Shown: one piece after another, positions 42,387 to 51,314 of the stretch
Layout: each line of letters begins with the position of its first letter
Numbering within the stretch: position 1 is the first letter of the stretch
Assembly (NCBI GenBank): GCA_039818165.1
Contig: JBCBUL010000001.1
Location: 186,001-250,000 of the forward strand
Length of the DNA stretch: 64,000 nt
Direction of reading: 5' to 3'
DNA from: UBA5336 sp039818165
Lineage (GTDB): Bacteria > Pseudomonadota > Alphaproteobacteria > Caulobacterales > Hyphomonadaceae
The notes under the pieces: model-generated
Databases searched by the model: none
Told to the model about the DNA's origin: nothing
Seen by the model: only the letters and a program-made list of their open reading frames with translations
Made by a program: the position numbers and the translations under genes

Positions 42387-43748
42387 ATGGACCCCGTATT
42401 TACAGCGTCGGCAGAGGCTCCGGCTCAGATCCACGTTTTCACCTCCTCCGACTGGCAGGAGGCTCGGCCCGGCGGACCCCTTGGCACATTTGCCGATGCG
42501 TCAGGGTTCGTGGGCGCTCAAGGCCAGTGCGTGATTTCCCCGCGCAGTGATGGCAGCCTTGGGGACGTCTTGTTTGGAATTGGTTCGGGACGCGACGCAC
42601 TGGCGCTTGCTGCCCTTTCCGCAAGGCTTCCGAAGGGGGCCTATGAAATCGCCCGACTTCCAGACGGATTCAGCTTCGCGTCTGCCGCTGCAGGTTGGCA
42701 CGATGGCGCGTACAGCTTCGACACTTACCGGGATGCCCCTTCTGCGCCGCCGCAACTGGTGATACCAGAGGGCGAGGACGGTGTGGCCATCGATCGGGAG
42801 GCCGGCGCCGTTCGGTTCGTTCGCGACCTTGTTAACACTCCGGCTGAAGATATGGGACCAGATGCCATCCAGGGCGCGATTTCCGCTTTGGCCGAAGACA
42901 ATGGTGCGCGCCTGGAGACCACGCTCGGCGATGCGTTGCTGGATCAGAACTTTCCGATGATCCACGCCGTCGGCCGGGCGGCAGATATTGCCCCGCGCCT
43001 TATGGAATTAAGCTGGGGAAATCCGGATCATCCCGAACTCGCAATTGTTGGCAAAGGCGTCGCCTTCGATACCGGGGGCCTGAACATCAAAACGGGCGAT
43101 TACATGCGCCTGATGAAAAAGGATATGGGCGGTGCGGCCCACGCCATCGGTCTCGCAAAGCTAGTTATGGAGGCCCAGCTCCCGGTCTTCCTTAAGCTCT
43201 ATGTGCCTGCGGTCGAAAACGCGATCTCCGGCAATGCGTTCCGGCCGGGAGATGTCGTCGCGACGCGCAAGAGGCTGAAGGTCGAGATCGACAATACCGA
43301 TGCTGAGGGCCGCTTGATCTTGTGCGATGCGCTCGCCCGCGCCTGCGAAGGCAACCCGGACGTTTTGGTTGATTATGCCACGCTGACCGGCGCTGCCCGT
43401 GTCGCACTCGGTCCCGATCTGGCGCCTTACTACACCGATGATGAGGAGCTGTCCTTAGCCATCGAGGCGGGCGCGAAGGCGTCCGGAGATCCAGTGTGGC
43501 GGATGCCGCTTTGGCGGCCCTATGAGTCCATGCTGTCCAGTTCGATCGCTGACATCTCAAATGCGGGTGGCCGGATGGGCGGGTCGATCACAGCTGCTGT
43601 TTACCTGTCGCGCTTTGTCGATGTGCCGCGATGGATGCATTTTGATATCTGGGCCTGGCGGGAGTCCAAATATGGTCGCCCGGCGGGCGGAGCAGCGACG
43701 GGTCTGCGCGCGAGCTGGTCCATGCTTCAGGCACGTTACGGCGCCTGA
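42387..43748 (+). CDS. M17 leucyl aminopeptidase family protein
   Basis: 453 aa cytosolic metalloaminopeptidase. The C-terminal catalytic domain has GKGVAFDTGGLNIK (metal and Lys ligands), MKKDMGGAA and the signature NTDAEGRLILCDAL, followed by DYATLTGAARVALG. The N-terminal domain (1-150) is divergent from PepA. Start ATG 42387 with GGAGGA six bases upstream; a longer frame upstream crosses the promoter of the divergent TadD-like gene. Length matches the short PepB-like group. Confidence 0.92.
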   Translation: MDPVFTASAEAPAQIHVFTSSDWQEARPGGPLGTFADASGFVGAQGQCVISPRSDGSLGDVLFGIGSGRDALALAALSARLPKGAYEIARLPDGFSFASAAAGWHDGAYSFDTYRDAPSAPPQLVIPEGEDGVAIDREAGAVRFVRDLVNTPAEDMGPDAIQGAISALAEDNGARLETTLGDALLDQNFPMIHAVGRAADIAPRLMELSWGNPDHPELAIVGKGVAFDTGGLNIKTGDYMRLMKKDMGGAAHAIGLAKLVMEAQLPVFLKLYVPAVENAISGNAFRPGDVVATRKRLKVEIDNTDAEGRLILCDALARACEGNPDVLVDYATLTGAARVALGPDLAPYYTDDEELSLAIEAGAKASGDPVWRMPLWRPYESMLSSSIADISNAGGRMGGSITAAVYLSRFVDVPRWMHFDIWAWRESKYGRPAGGAATGLRASWSMLQARYGA

Positions 43749-43814
43749 TCACTCGCGTCTTGCGAGAATCACCAAATCACGGAACGCTTCTTCCTATGTC
43801 GGGAGGGAGCGGAC

Positions 43815-44183
43815 ATGTCCATCAACGAACGTGAAGCGCTGGAGTTCCTCAAATCTGCGTTTACGGCCAATGTCTCGGGCGATGCACCTGACCTGACCGC
43901 ACGCCAAAGCGCGATCCTGATGGTGGTGGCGCTGGAGCGCGGACCGCATACCGTTCGGGGACTTGCCGCAGAATTGGAGCTTTCAAAGCCCGTTATCACG
44001 CGCGCCGTGGACAAATTGGAGTCGCTTGGCCTGGTGCGGCGGCAAACCGATGAGCGAGACTTGCGCTCGGTCTTCATCGTACGAACCCAGGCCGGCACCA
44101 CTTTTCTGCGCGCCATGGCAAGGCCAATCGTCAAAGGCGCCACGCCCGGTAAGAAACCGGCCAAGGTCTCCAAAGCCGCCTGA
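43815..44183 (+). CDS. MarR-family transcriptional regulator
   Basis: 122 aa with a winged helix-turn-helix: TVRGLAAELELSKPVITRAVDKLESLGLV (about 43-71) then the wing RRQTDERDLRSVFI. The N-terminal dimer helix is short and the C-terminal helix is truncated and Lys-rich (GKKPAKVSK), so it is smaller than most MarR proteins (about 140-150 aa). Target unknown. Single gene 66 bp after the aminopeptidase; convergent with the cytochrome gene. Confidence 0.85.
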   Translation: MSINEREALEFLKSAFTANVSGDAPDLTARQSAILMVVALERGPHTVRGLAAELELSKPVITRAVDKLESLGLVRRQTDERDLRSVFIVRTQAGTTFLRAMARPIVKGATPGKKPAKVSKAA

Positions 44184-44189
44184 TCCTAC

Positions 44190-44224
44190 AAAAGAAAAAC
44201 GGCGCCAGGGTTTACCCGGCGCCG
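44190..44224 (-). terminator. Terminator of the cytochrome c gene
   Basis: CGGCGCC (44200-44206) pairs with GGCGCCG (44218-44224); on the minus strand the stem is followed by TTTTTCTTTT. Lies just after the MarR stop on the other strand. Confidence 0.85.
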
Positions 44225-44250
44225 TTCTCGCATTCGGGCTCAAGGTTTAC

Positions 44251-44970
44251 TTACTCGCCGATCGTGTCGTCGATAATTTCTTCGACGACCTCTTCCACGG
44301 GTGTATCGATCACTTCCTGAAGTTCAGCGGCATCTGCGGGAGCCTCAACCTCTGCGGCAGCGGGCTCAACAGCTGCGTCCATCGCAGCTGGGAATGGAAT
44401 GGGGCTGGCTGTTTGGGTTGACAGGTAGGCGATTACGTTCGCGCGTTCGCTGTCGCGGTTCAGGCCCGCAAAAGCCATGGATGTGCCGCTGACATAGCCC
44501 GACGGATTCTTCAGCCAGTCGTTGAGATTTTCGTAGGTCCACTCACCGCCCATGCCGGACAGGGCGCCGGAATAACGGAACCCGTCCTGGGTTGCCTTTG
44601 CAGCGCCCACCGTGTTCCAGAGGGCAGGGCCGATGCCATTGCCGCCGCCTTGCTCGATGGAGTGACAGGACTGGCACTTCTGCTTGAAGCTGCTTTCGCC
44701 GCGCGCGGGATCCGCGTTGGCAAGGGCCAGTCCCAAGTCGAACACCGGTTCGGGTTCGCCCGAGTCGGTGCCGCCAGCATCTGCGATCTCGACATAGTAA
44801 GCGTAGCTAGATGCGATCTTCTCGTTCAGCGAGAGTTCTTCGCCGTGATGGTCGTCATGGTGACCTTTCTCCGGGGCAAACAGAGAATGTGAAAGGTTGT
44901 GGAGCCCGAGGATCACAAGAAGGACCGCCAGGAGGCATCCAAAAATGGTGTTTAAGCTCATACCGCCCAT
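44251..44970 (-). CDS. Membrane-anchored class I cytochrome c
   Basis: About 239 aa. An N-terminal membrane anchor (about 8-24) is followed by a His/Asp-rich stretch (KGHHDDHHGEE). A mono-haem domain has CQSCHSIEQGGGNGIGPAL, a likely Met ligand in GTSMAFAGL and the ANVIAYLST C-terminal helix. A long acidic Ala/Val/Glu-rich tail ends the protein. Similar to CycM/c552 electron carriers feeding terminal oxidases. Start ATG 44970 or 44961. Divergent from pheA, a neighbour pairing seen in other alphaproteobacteria. Confidence 0.88.
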   Translation of the reverse strand: MGGMSLNTIFGCLLAVLLVILGLHNLSHSLFAPEKGHHDDHHGEELSLNEKIASSYAYYVEIADAGGTDSGEPEPVFDLGLALANADPARGESSFKQKCQSCHSIEQGGGNGIGPALWNTVGAAKATQDGFRYSGALSGMGGEWTYENLNDWLKNPSGYVSGTSMAFAGLNRDSERANVIAYLSTQTASPIPFPAAMDAAVEPAAAEVEAPADAAELQEVIDTPVEEVVEEIIDDTIGE

Positions 44971-45069
44971 AATACGTATCCAGATGAGTGTGGTCTTGGT
45001 TTCCGCTAGGTGGCACGCTAGAGGGGCCTCCACAACTGACGCGGTGACGCACTGCGACGAAGGACTCAG

Positions 45070-45903
45070 ATGACAGTATCCATTGCCTATCAGGGCGAGC
45101 CCGGTGCCAATTCCCACATCGCTTGCAATGAAGCCTTTCCAGACCTGACGCCGCTGCCATGCCGAACCTTCGAAGACACGCTCGCGGCGGTTGAAAGCGG
45201 CGCGGCAAAGCTGGCGATGATCCCTGTGGAAAACACGATTGCTGGGCGCGTGGGCGATATTCACTATCTCCTGCCCGGCACAAACCTGCACATCGTGGGC
45301 GAGCACTATCTACCCATTCGGTTCCAACTCATGGCCTTGCCCGGAACCAAGCTGGCGGAGATCACGAAAGCGCGGTCCCACATCATGGCGCTGGGGCAAT
45401 GTCGCAAGTTCCTGAAGCAGCATGGGATCGATGCCGTTACATCCGCCGATACGGCCGGCGCGGCCCGCGAAGTGGCCGAGGCGGGCGATCCAGCCATTGG
45501 AGCCATTGCCCCCCGACTGGCCGCGGATGTCTACGGTTTGGAGATACTCGCCGAAGATATCGAAGATGCGCGCCACAACACGACCCGGTTTGTCATCATG
45601 TCGGCTGAGCCGCAGGAACTGGAGTCGGGCGGTGGCCCCATCAAGACGGCTTTCCTGTTTCAGGTCCGCAACATTCCAGCCGCGCTTTACAAGACGTTAG
45701 GCGGGTTCGCGACGAACGGTGTGAACATGACCAAGCTTGAAAGCTACCAGATCGATGGGGCATTTCAGGCGTCGCAATTCTACGCTGAGATTGAGGGCCA
45801 TCCCGATGAGCGACCCGTGCAATTGGCACTTGAGGAACTTGGGTTCTTCTCGGCCAGCCTGAAAATTCTCGGCGTTTTCCCCGCAGCGAACGCGCCGGGG
45901 TAA
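45070..45903 (+). CDS. pheA: Prephenate dehydratase
   Basis: 277 aa. Converts prephenate to phenylpyruvate for phenylalanine synthesis. The PDT domain (1-180) opens with VSIAYQGEPGANSHIA, has VPVENTIAGRVGD-like MIPVENTIAGRV and the catalytic HNTTRFVIMS. The ACT regulatory domain (about 195-270) contains the phenylalanine-binding ESYQIDG motif. A monofunctional form, as usual in alphaproteobacteria. ATG 45070 preceded by GAAGGA. Confidence 0.95.
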   Translation: MTVSIAYQGEPGANSHIACNEAFPDLTPLPCRTFEDTLAAVESGAAKLAMIPVENTIAGRVGDIHYLLPGTNLHIVGEHYLPIRFQLMALPGTKLAEITKARSHIMALGQCRKFLKQHGIDAVTSADTAGAAREVAEAGDPAIGAIAPRLAADVYGLEILAEDIEDARHNTTRFVIMSAEPQELESGGGPIKTAFLFQVRNIPAALYKTLGGFATNGVNMTKLESYQIDGAFQASQFYAEIEGHPDERPVQLALEELGFFSASLKILGVFPAANAPG

Positions 45904-45925
45904 TCGAAGAGTCGGGGCGTTGTTC

Positions 45926-46510
45926 TCAGGTCTCTTCGAACAGTTTCAGCAAAAGGCCCGCTTGTGAGGCCATGTGCCCATCGCTGATGGGGGCGCGCAT
46001 GAGCACGAGCCGGTGCCAGAACGCGCCAAGCATAAGCTGCATGGCGATATCAATTTCCCAGTCGCGCCGAATGATGCGTTTTGCAGTCAGCTCTGCGAGC
46101 ACATTCCTCAAGGGCGTGCGCAGATTGTCCTGGAGCCAGGCTCGCCAATACTCTCCCGCGTCCGCATCGTCGGCTGCGGCTATCAGGCTCGCACGCAGAA
46201 CAGCGTGGCCTGTTCCAGCGCGCGCAGCAATTTCCAGCGGCAGAAAGATATCTGTCACCCGCTCTGCAGGATCGCGGCCCAAACGCCCCGGGGCGGGCAG
46301 CAGTTCGAGGCCGGCGTCCACACACATGGCACCCACAGAGGGCCACCAGCGATAAATGGTCTGTTTGGAAGCCCGCGCCCGTTTGGCAACGCCGTCGACG
46401 CTGAATTTGCGCCAGCCATTTTCCGCCAGCTCCTCCCGCGTTGCCGCCAGGATCGCAGCACGGGAGTCTTCGCTGCGTTTTGGGCCTTGTTTGCGAGTGC
46501 TGCCTGCCAT
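45926..46510 (-). CDS. TetR/AcrR-family transcriptional regulator
   Basis: 194 aa. N-terminal helix-turn-helix: RAAILAATREELAENGW then FSVDGVAKRARASKQTIYRWWPS (about 15-60). The C-terminal ligand domain resembles the TetR_C group with GAFWHRLVLMRAPISD. ATG 46510 has AAGGA five bases upstream; the longer frame is not needed. It is divergent from the SbtA-like gene, separated by a 337-bp spacer, and may regulate it (inference). Confidence 0.88.
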   Translation of the reverse strand: MAGSTRKQGPKRSEDSRAAILAATREELAENGWRKFSVDGVAKRARASKQTIYRWWPSVGAMCVDAGLELLPAPGRLGRDPAERVTDIFLPLEIAARAGTGHAVLRASLIAAADDADAGEYWRAWLQDNLRTPLRNVLAELTAKRIIRRDWEIDIAMQLMLGAFWHRLVLMRAPISDGHMASQAGLLLKLFEET

Positions 46511-46847
46511 GGCGGTCCTTCTTTCAGCCTGCACCCTCGCCAAGGGATTGGGCAGCTAGCGATTTCTCCGAAAAACGGTACGTTCCGTTCATTCGCATTT
46601 TTGACGCCCCGTTCAAGTCCCGATTGGGCACGTTGTACCGGGAATTGCACTGAAGACTGCAAAACGCCCGCCTGAGCTGCGTGGTTCGTCGCTCGATACG
46701 AACCTCAACGACCTCTTTGCTCCGGGCGTGGTCGTCGGAGAATTCGAACCGGCTGCGGTTTATCTTTTCCGCAATGCGCCCTATTTGGCTCGGAATTGCC
46801 CGGACTTGAGCAATCCGGCGGACACCGACGGTCACGGGAGCCAGCCG
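46511..46847. other. Divergent spacer between the TetR gene and the SbtA-like gene
   Basis: 337 bp without a convincing gene, though the plus-strand frame of the transporter stays open back to 46728. It contains CCCGATTGGGCA and an AACGGTACGTTCCGTT partial inverted repeat near 46574-46589 that could be a TetR-type operator (AACG-GTACGTTC-CGTT). No tRNA or terminator recognised. Confidence 0.5.
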
Positions 46848-47834
46848 ATGGACACCGCCCTTTCTACTCTTCTGTCGCCAATTATTCTGTTTTTCATGCT
46901 GGGCATGGGCGCGGCGCTGTTGCGCTCGCAAATGTCGGTCCCGGAAGCCTTCTCCAAGGGTCTGTCCATCTATCTCATGATGGCCATCGGCCTTAAGGGC
47001 GGCGTGGAGATGTCAAAAAACCCGCTCACGACAGAGGTGATTTTGGTGCTGGTGGCGGGGATTGTGTTGTCTTTCGCCATTCCGGCACTGGCCTTTGTCC
47101 TGCTGAAATTCACCACGCGATTGAGCCGGACGGATGCCGCCGCAACGGCTGCCCACTACGGATCTATCTCCATCGTCACCTTTGTCGCCGCCACCGAAGC
47201 CGTACGCCTGTCCGGATTTGAGCCGGGCGGACACCTTGTTGCCACGGCGGCCCTCATGGAAACGCCGGCCATTATCACCGCACTGATTCTGGCCCATCAG
47301 GGACAGAAGGCACGCGGGGATATTGCCGGGTCGGAGCGCGGCGAACTGGTGCGTGAGGTCTTGCTGAATGCGTCAGTGGTCGTGCTGGTGGGCGCGCTGA
47401 TCATTGGTTGGATCGCGGGCGAGGATGGCACGGCCAATGTACAGCCCTTCTTTACGGGCCTGTTCCAGGGCGTGCTGTGCCTGTTCCTCCTGGATATGGG
47501 CTTGAATGCAGGGCGGGGTCTGCGCCAGGGCTGGCGCGAGATGACGATGTCCACCTTCGTTTTTGGGCTCTACATGCCGCTCATATCAGCCGTGATCACA
47601 GCAGGCCTGGCAGCGCTTTTGGGCCTTCCGGTTGGGGATGCGGCACTGCTGATCACGCTGGCTGCGTCTGCTTCCTACATCGCCGTGCCAGCAGCGATGC
47701 GCCTGGCCCTGCCAGAAGCCAAGCCCTCTGTTTATCTGACGCTTTCCCTTGGCGTGACTTTCCCGTTCAATGTGACCGTCGGCATTCCGATCTACATTTT
47801 TCTGGCCCAGCAGGCCGCCAGCCTCTCAGGATAG
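46848..47834 (+). CDS. SbtA-like sodium-dependent bicarbonate transporter
   Basis: 328 aa with about ten transmembrane helices in two inverted halves. Family motifs: LSPIILFFMLGMGAALLRSQ, the helix-break segment AAHYGSISIVTFVAATE in the first half, and SASYIAVPAAMRLALPEA with SLGVTFPFNVTVGIPIY in the second. In cyanobacteria SbtA imports bicarbonate with Na+. ATG 46848 follows CGGGAG by seven bases. The PII-like gene 12 bp downstream matches the SbtA-SbtB arrangement. Confidence 0.85.
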   Translation: MDTALSTLLSPIILFFMLGMGAALLRSQMSVPEAFSKGLSIYLMMAIGLKGGVEMSKNPLTTEVILVLVAGIVLSFAIPALAFVLLKFTTRLSRTDAAATAAHYGSISIVTFVAATEAVRLSGFEPGGHLVATAALMETPAIITALILAHQGQKARGDIAGSERGELVREVLLNASVVVLVGALIIGWIAGEDGTANVQPFFTGLFQGVLCLFLLDMGLNAGRGLRQGWREMTMSTFVFGLYMPLISAVITAGLAALLGLPVGDAALLITLAASASYIAVPAAMRLALPEAKPSVYLTLSLGVTFPFNVTVGIPIYIFLAQQAASLSG

Positions 47835-47846
47835 GGAGACTTTGCC

Positions 47847-48158
47847 ATGGAGTTGCACCGCAAGCGTCGTATCGAACTGATCATTGAGCGGATGGCCTAT
47901 AAACGCGCCTGCCGCGTGCTCGAAAAGGCCGGGATGACGGGATACACCGTACTCCCGTCAATGGCAGGATTTGGCGGCGGCAATCGCTGGAGCCGAGACA
48001 CGGACATATCGGCTGCGTCCGATATGGTGGTCGTCATATCCATCGGAGACGAAGACAAGGTCGACGCAGCATTGGATCAGATCGCCAATATTCTCGGCTC
48101 CCACATTGGTGTGGTGAGCGTCAGCAATGTGGATGTGATGCGTCCGGAACGGTTCTAG
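47847..48158 (+). CDS. PII-like protein, SbtB type
   Basis: 103 aa, ferredoxin-like PII fold: KRRIELIIERMAYKRACRVL, AGMTGYTVLPSMAGFGGGNRWS (T-loop region), MVVVISIGDEDKVDAALDQI and GVVSVSNVDVMR. Lacks the PII uridylylation tyrosine and the C-terminal CGPDGC redox loop of cyanobacterial SbtB. Expected to be a trimer binding adenine nucleotides and gating the transporter encoded upstream. Pairing with an SbtA-like gene is the main support. Confidence 0.83.
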   Translation: MELHRKRRIELIIERMAYKRACRVLEKAGMTGYTVLPSMAGFGGGNRWSRDTDISAASDMVVVISIGDEDKVDAALDQIANILGSHIGVVSVSNVDVMRPERF

Positions 48159-48166
48159 CGCCTCGG

Positions 48167-48949
48167 TTACTGCGCCACCCAGCCGCCATCCATCTGCAGC
48201 ATCGCCCCATTGATCTGGCTGGCGGCGTCGGAACACAGGAAGCTGGCAAACTCGCCGACCTGTTCTGGCGTCACGAATTCCTTGGTGGGCTGGGCGGCGA
48301 GGAGTACGTCATTTTTCACCTGCTCTTCGGTCATGCCGCGCGCCTTGGCGGTGTCGGCGATCTGGCCTTCGACGAGCGGCGTGTACACATATCCCGGGCA
48401 AATGGCGTTGCAGCGCACACCGAATTGAGCGCCTTCGAGAGCGATGGTCTTGGTAAACCCTGCAATGCCGTGCTTTGCGGCGACGTAGGCCGATTTGAAG
48501 GGTGAGGCGACCAGGGCGTGGGCGCTGGCAGTGTTGATAATGCGGCCCCAGCCTTTCTCCTTCATGCCCGGAATGGCCATCCGCGTGGTGTGAAACGCCG
48601 CCGTCAGGTTCAGCGCAATGATAAGATCCCAGCGGGCGACCGGAAATTCCTCCACGGGCGCAACATGCTGAACCCCCGCATTGTTCACGACGATGTCGGC
48701 GCCGCCAAAATCGCGCGCCACATATCCCATCAGACCCTCAATGGCGTCCGGGTCTGTCAGGTCTGCGCCGGAGTAGCCGACCTTTACCCCGTGTTTTTCT
48801 GCGAGGCTCGAACGCAGAGCTTCGATCTCATCGGCATCGCCAAACCCGTTGAGCACCACATTGGCACCATCTGAAGCAAATCGCGTCGCGATGGCCTTAC
48901 CGATGCCGCTGGTTGAGCCGGTTACGAGGGCAGTTTTTCCAGTGAGCAT
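48167..48949 (-). CDS. bdhA: 3-hydroxybutyrate dehydrogenase (SDR family)
   Basis: 260 aa short-chain dehydrogenase. NAD motif TGSTSGIG, NNAGV, catalytic Ser in NTASAHALVASP and YVAAK (Tyr, Lys). The PGYVYTPLVEGQI segment and C-terminal DGGWVAQ match the D-3-hydroxybutyrate dehydrogenase subgroup, which links poly-hydroxybutyrate or ketone breakdown to acetoacetate. Convergent with the PII-like gene by 8 bp. Confidence 0.9.
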   Translation of the reverse strand: MLTGKTALVTGSTSGIGKAIATRFASDGANVVLNGFGDADEIEALRSSLAEKHGVKVGYSGADLTDPDAIEGLMGYVARDFGGADIVVNNAGVQHVAPVEEFPVARWDLIIALNLTAAFHTTRMAIPGMKEKGWGRIINTASAHALVASPFKSAYVAAKHGIAGFTKTIALEGAQFGVRCNAICPGYVYTPLVEGQIADTAKARGMTEEQVKNDVLLAAQPTKEFVTPEQVGEFASFLCSDAASQINGAMLQMDGGWVAQ

Positions 48950-49057
48950 GTTTTGATCTCCTTGAGGCGCAGGTGAACGCCCGTATAAAGGCAGGGTGTG
49001 GCGGTGCAGAGCCCTTCCCTAGCACTTTGCGCCGGGCGAACAATCACAGGAGCGAGC

Positions 49058-49498
49058 ATGGACGACGTCTTCGCAGCATTGGAGGCATTCCAGGCAGGCC
49101 TGCCCGACTTTCTTATCCATACCGGCATGGCGTTTGGCATGCTGATCGTGGCCACCACCATCTATATCAAGCTGACGCCCTGGCGTGAGTTGGCCCTTGT
49201 GAAAGATCAGAATGGCGCAGCGGGCCTCGCGCTGGCCGGCGCGGTCATTGGATTGGCCATTCCCATCTCTGCCTGCCTTGCCAATGCGCTGACATGGCAG
49301 GGGTTTTTAATCTGGGGTACGGTGGCAATCTTGTTCCAGCTTCTCGCCTACCGAGTAACTGATCTGCTGCTGCGGGATTTGCCGCGACGGATCGAAGAAG
49401 ATCAGGCAGGCGCGGCGATCGTTCTCATCGGAACGAAGATTGCCTCGGCCCTGATACTGGCAACCGGGCTTTGGGATCCCAATCTGTTTGCCAGGTAG
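49058..49498 (+). CDS. DUF350 membrane protein
   Basis: 146 aa with four transmembrane helices in two similar halves, as in DUF350: HTGMAFGMLIVATTIYIKLTPW, then NGAAGLALAGAVIGLAIPISACLANA, and VLIGTKIASALILATGLW. Function unknown; some homologues are near ammonium- or osmolyte-related genes. ATG 49058 follows CAGGAG. Probably co-transcribed with the protease 24 bp downstream. Confidence 0.8.
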   Translation: MDDVFAALEAFQAGLPDFLIHTGMAFGMLIVATTIYIKLTPWRELALVKDQNGAAGLALAGAVIGLAIPISACLANALTWQGFLIWGTVAILFQLLAYRVTDLLLRDLPRRIEEDQAGAAIVLIGTKIASALILATGLWDPNLFAR

Positions 49499-49522
49499 GG
49501 GCGGCAGCAAAGGATAGTTTTG

Positions 49523-50350
49523 GTGCGTCAGCTCGATATTCTTCTCTATGCCCTTGTCCTGGGAACCGTTCTCTGGGTGCTGTCGGGGTTGGGAACGGAA
49601 AACGCTGATGCGCCCGAGCCTTTGCCGGACCATTTCGAGCAAGACGGGCCCATGTTGCCCAATGCCTCCGTGTTTGATGAGCGGGTTCTGGTTCAGGTGG
49701 ATGAGCCGCAGAACGGGCTCGGCAGCGCTTTTGCTATCAATCGAAATGGAGACTGGCTGACAGCCCGCCATGTGGTGGAAGGCTGTGATCGCGTCTCCAT
49801 CCTCGTCGCGCCGCGCCGATACGTTCCAGTGGCTGAGGTGCGGGTTTCGGACACCAGTGATCTGGCCGTCTTGTCTACGGGGCGCAGCCCACGCTCAGCG
49901 GCCCTTGAACTGGGCGAAGACCTGCGTGTGGGGGAGTACGGTTTTCATGTGGGGTATCCTAATGGTCGTCCAGGCGAGGTCGCCTCTCGGCTCCTGGCCC
50001 GCTCGCGCCTTTTGAGCCGTGGAGAGCGCCACTCCGATGAGCCCGTATTGGCCTGGGCGGAGGTGGGCCGGACTCGCGGCCTGAATGGTGGCCTGGGAGG
50101 CCTCAGCGGTGGACCTGTATTCGATGCCGAGGGTCGGGTCCGCGGCGTCATTGTTGCGGAAAGCCCCCGGCGCGGGCGGATTTATACCGCCGACCCGGAG
50201 TCGATCCGCCGTTTTCTCGATGAAGTAGATGTCGAGACCAATCCTCCCGCCCGTCTCGAGCCCATCACCGTGGCCGACTATGGCGCAAAGGCAGATCTGG
50301 CGCGCAACTCACTGCAAGTCGTGAAAGTGGCGTGTGAGGTCTCTTCGTGA
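49523..50350 (+). CDS. Membrane-anchored trypsin-like serine protease
   Basis: About 275 aa. N-terminal helix (about 5-22), then a chymotrypsin-fold domain with catalytic His83 (TARHVVEG), Asp113 (SDTSDLAVL) and Ser195 (GLSGGPVF). No PDZ domain follows; the last 60 residues end in KADLARNSLQVVKVACEV. HtrA-like but single-domain, facing the periplasm. GTG 49523 is eight bases after AAAGGA (TTG 49520 is the alternative). Its stop overlaps the pyrF GTG start. Confidence 0.82.
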   Translation: MRQLDILLYALVLGTVLWVLSGLGTENADAPEPLPDHFEQDGPMLPNASVFDERVLVQVDEPQNGLGSAFAINRNGDWLTARHVVEGCDRVSILVAPRRYVPVAEVRVSDTSDLAVLSTGRSPRSAALELGEDLRVGEYGFHVGYPNGRPGEVASRLLARSRLLSRGERHSDEPVLAWAEVGRTRGLNGGLGGLSGGPVFDAEGRVRGVIVAESPRRGRIYTADPESIRRFLDEVDVETNPPARLEPITVADYGAKADLARNSLQVVKVACEVSS

Positions 50351-51225
50351 ATTTCGCTGATAGGCTCATCGCCCGCACACGTGCGTTTGGTCCATTGTGC
50401 GTTGGGATCGATCCACATGCCGGGCGCATTCCAGCGCTGTTTGGTGGCGACACGCCCCAGGGCATCGCGGCATGGGGCATGGCGGTCTTAGATGCGTGCG
50501 CCGGCAAGGTAGCCATCGTGAAGCCCCAAGTGGGCTTGTTCGAGCGCCATGGCCCGGAAGGTATGGCGGCGCTTCAGGCGGTCATGGAGCGTGCAAAGGC
50601 CCAAGACATGCTGGTCTTGGCAGATGCCAAACGTGGCGATATCGGCTCGACTGCCGAGGGCTATGCCGCAGCTTACTTGGCGGAAGATGCGCCGTTTCCA
50701 GCCGATTGCGTGACCGTCAACCCGTATATGGGCCTAGACACGTTGGAACCGTTTCTTTCTGCTGCTGAATCGAGCGGAAAAGGTGTAGCCGTGCTGGTGC
50801 GCACGTCTAACCCCGGTTCGGCAGATTTCCAGGCCAAGGCGATGGGCGAGCGATCTCTCTGGAGCGAAGTCGGCCATGCGCTCAGCCCGGCAATCACGCG
50901 TCTGCGGGGGCAGGGGGCTTGGTCCTCTTTGATGTTTGTTGCCGGCGCAACCGGGCCGGAAGAAGCGCGCGCCTTGCGGGATATTGCGCCATCGGCGTTG
51001 TTTCTCGTGCCGGGATATGGCGCCCAGGGCGCGGACGCCGCGGCGGCGTTGGCAGGCTTCGTTCCAGGTCCCGATGGGCTTGAGGGCGGGGTGGTGAATG
51101 CCTCCCGTTCGATCACGTTCCCGGCCGCAGCGCAGTCCGCAGACACCTATGCCGCGTGGCAAGATGCAATCGCGCACGCTCTGGATGCGGCGAGCGCAGA
51201 TTTGCGTGCCGCAGCCCAGGGGTAA
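50347..51225 (+). CDS. pyrF: Orotidine 5'-phosphate decarboxylase (type 2)
   Basis: 292 aa, final step of UMP synthesis. Type 2 family: LCVGIDPHAGRIP, VAIVKPQVGLFERHG, catalytic motif DAKRGDIGSTAEGYA, TVNPYMGLDTLEPF, LVRTSNPGS. Length is typical of this family, longer than type 1 (about 230 aa). GTG start overlaps the upstream stop (GTGA), coupling it to the protease gene, an unrelated function. Confidence 0.94.
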   Translation: MNFADRLIARTRAFGPLCVGIDPHAGRIPALFGGDTPQGIAAWGMAVLDACAGKVAIVKPQVGLFERHGPEGMAALQAVMERAKAQDMLVLADAKRGDIGSTAEGYAAAYLAEDAPFPADCVTVNPYMGLDTLEPFLSAAESSGKGVAVLVRTSNPGSADFQAKAMGERSLWSEVGHALSPAITRLRGQGAWSSLMFVAGATGPEEARALRDIAPSALFLVPGYGAQGADAAAALAGFVPGPDGLEGGVVNASRSITFPAAAQSADTYAAWQDAIAHALDAASADLRAAAQG

Positions 51226-51314
51226 CGCCGGGTTTGCCTCGACAAGGGGCCGGTTTCCCGTAAGCTTCTATCGTAAGAGCCTGACAACAGGCCGAACCCT
51301 GGGAGGAGTTTGAC

